Source: JBFHRE01 sp036745195 (GTDB lineage Bacteria > Actinomycetota > Acidimicrobiia > Spongiisociales > ZC4RG35). Taken from it: DNA of 5,845 nt. This document shows positions 5,463 to 5,845 of this stretch, in pieces. The first letter of the stretch is position 1. Each line of letters opens with the position of its first letter. Under the pieces are notes generated by a model, which was not told the DNA's origin, searched no databases, and worked only from the letters and a program-made list of their open reading frames with translations. Both the position numbers and the translations under genes were made by a program. The DNA is taken from contig DAIOGO010000158.1 in NCBI GenBank assembly GCA_036745195.1, positions 1-5,845 on the forward strand, written 5' to 3'.

Positions 5463-5845
5463 ATGCTGATCGATGGACGGCCGGGCGATCGGGTGCCGGT
5501 GACCGACGCCCTGGTAGTGCGAGGAGATGGATGTTTCGAGGCGGTCCGCAGTTACGACGGGCGCCTGTTCCTGCTCGACCGGCACCTCGACCGGCTCGAA
5601 CGGTCGGCGGCGGCGATGGGGTTGATGCTTCCCGAACGATCCGAGATCGCCGGCTGGGCCGAGTCGGCCGGCCGAGAGGGCGACGGGATCGTGAGGATCA
5701 TCGTCTCGAGGGGTGGGGCGGTTCCGGGGGCGGACGAGCGAGAGCGGTGCCTGGTCTACAAGCATCCCCTTCCCCGGCGACGGGAGCAAGTGACGCTTGG
5801 TTCGGTGGCGGCGCCCTGGCATCCGGCCGGCGCCGAGTGGGAACT
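5463..5845 (+). CDS. Class IV PLP-dependent enzyme, 5' part (possible aminodeoxychorismate lyase)
   Basis: The first 127 codons of a fold-type IV pyridoxal-phosphate enzyme, open to the window edge. Characteristic features are GDGCFEAVRSYDGRLF (21-36), the phosphate-binding region LDRHLDRLERS with Arg44 (38-48), and GIVRIIVSRGG (75-85). The catalytic lysine, about 20 residues beyond the present end, is missing because the window stops. Within the family it could be 4-amino-4-deoxychorismate lyase (pabC, making p-aminobenzoate), branched-chain aminotransferase or D-amino acid aminotransferase. The N-terminal motifs and short N-terminus look more like the lyase or D-aminotransferase groups than the branched-chain enzyme. 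GAGGGG at 5448-5453, overlapping the nadE stop, is a good ribosome site nine bases from the ATG, which supports co-expression with nadE. Confidence 0.85.
   Translation, partial: MLIDGRPGDRVPVTDALVVRGDGCFEAVRSYDGRLFLLDRHLDRLERSAAAMGLMLPERSEIAGWAESAGREGDGIVRIIVSRGGAVPGADERERCLVYKHPLPRRREQVTLGSVAAPWHPAGAEWE

Noticed and set aside
1..5845. Previously undescribed defence, mobile or secretion system
   Set aside because: All large genes are recognised housekeeping enzymes with normal motifs and uniform codon use; there are no inverted terminal repeats, transposase, phage or CRISPR signatures.

Overview
The window is a compact, high-GC bacterial chromosome segment with primary-metabolism genes. The codon third positions are mostly G or C, one start appears to be GTG, and genes are almost touching. 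The M20D amidohydrolase resembles actinobacterial versions most closely in my memory, and a type I-beta DAHP synthase next to an ACT-containing prephenate dehydrogenase also fits. I infer an Actinomycetota lineage outside the Streptomyces/Mycobacterium mainstream (for example an Acidimicrobiia-like organism). Chloroflexota is a possible alternative. No mobile element, tRNA, rRNA or CRISPR is visible, and I see no evidence of an exotic new system.

Layout, left to right. Positions 1-211 form a leader without a convincing long gene. It holds a perfect hairpin, a short Tyr/Trp-rich reading frame, competing complementary segments and an imperfect 7-nt tandem repeat. An aromatic amino acid operon follows on the + strand: a DAHP synthase (212-1237) and, two bases later, a prephenate dehydrogenase with a C-terminal ACT domain (1240-2268). 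Converging on it with only six bases between is a minus-strand pair: a small single-pass membrane protein of unknown function (3798-3457) and an M20D metallo-amidohydrolase (3444-2275). A perfect 7-bp hairpin lies at the convergent junction. The small-protein gene and the next + strand gene, a glutamine-dependent NAD+ synthetase (3797-5449), are head to head and share the four bases CATG as overlapping start codons. Thirteen bases after nadE begins a class IV PLP-enzyme gene, possibly 4-amino-4-deoxychorismate lyase, cut by the window end before its catalytic lysine.

How the genes relate. DAHP synthase is the entry step of the shikimate pathway, and the dehydrogenase commits prephenate (or arogenate) to tyrosine using NAD(P)+. 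Both carry ACT-type regulatory domains, which fits feedback control by aromatic end products. The leader could add transcript-level control, but that is a hypothesis. NadE makes NAD+, and the last gene may make p-aminobenzoate from chorismate. The minus-strand pair has no evident link to these pathways beyond position.

The items most worth a second look are the possible aromatic-codon leader, an Asp at the metal-ligand Glu position of DAHP synthase, unusual residues in the dehydrogenase active site, the CATG start overlap, and the unrecognised small membrane protein.
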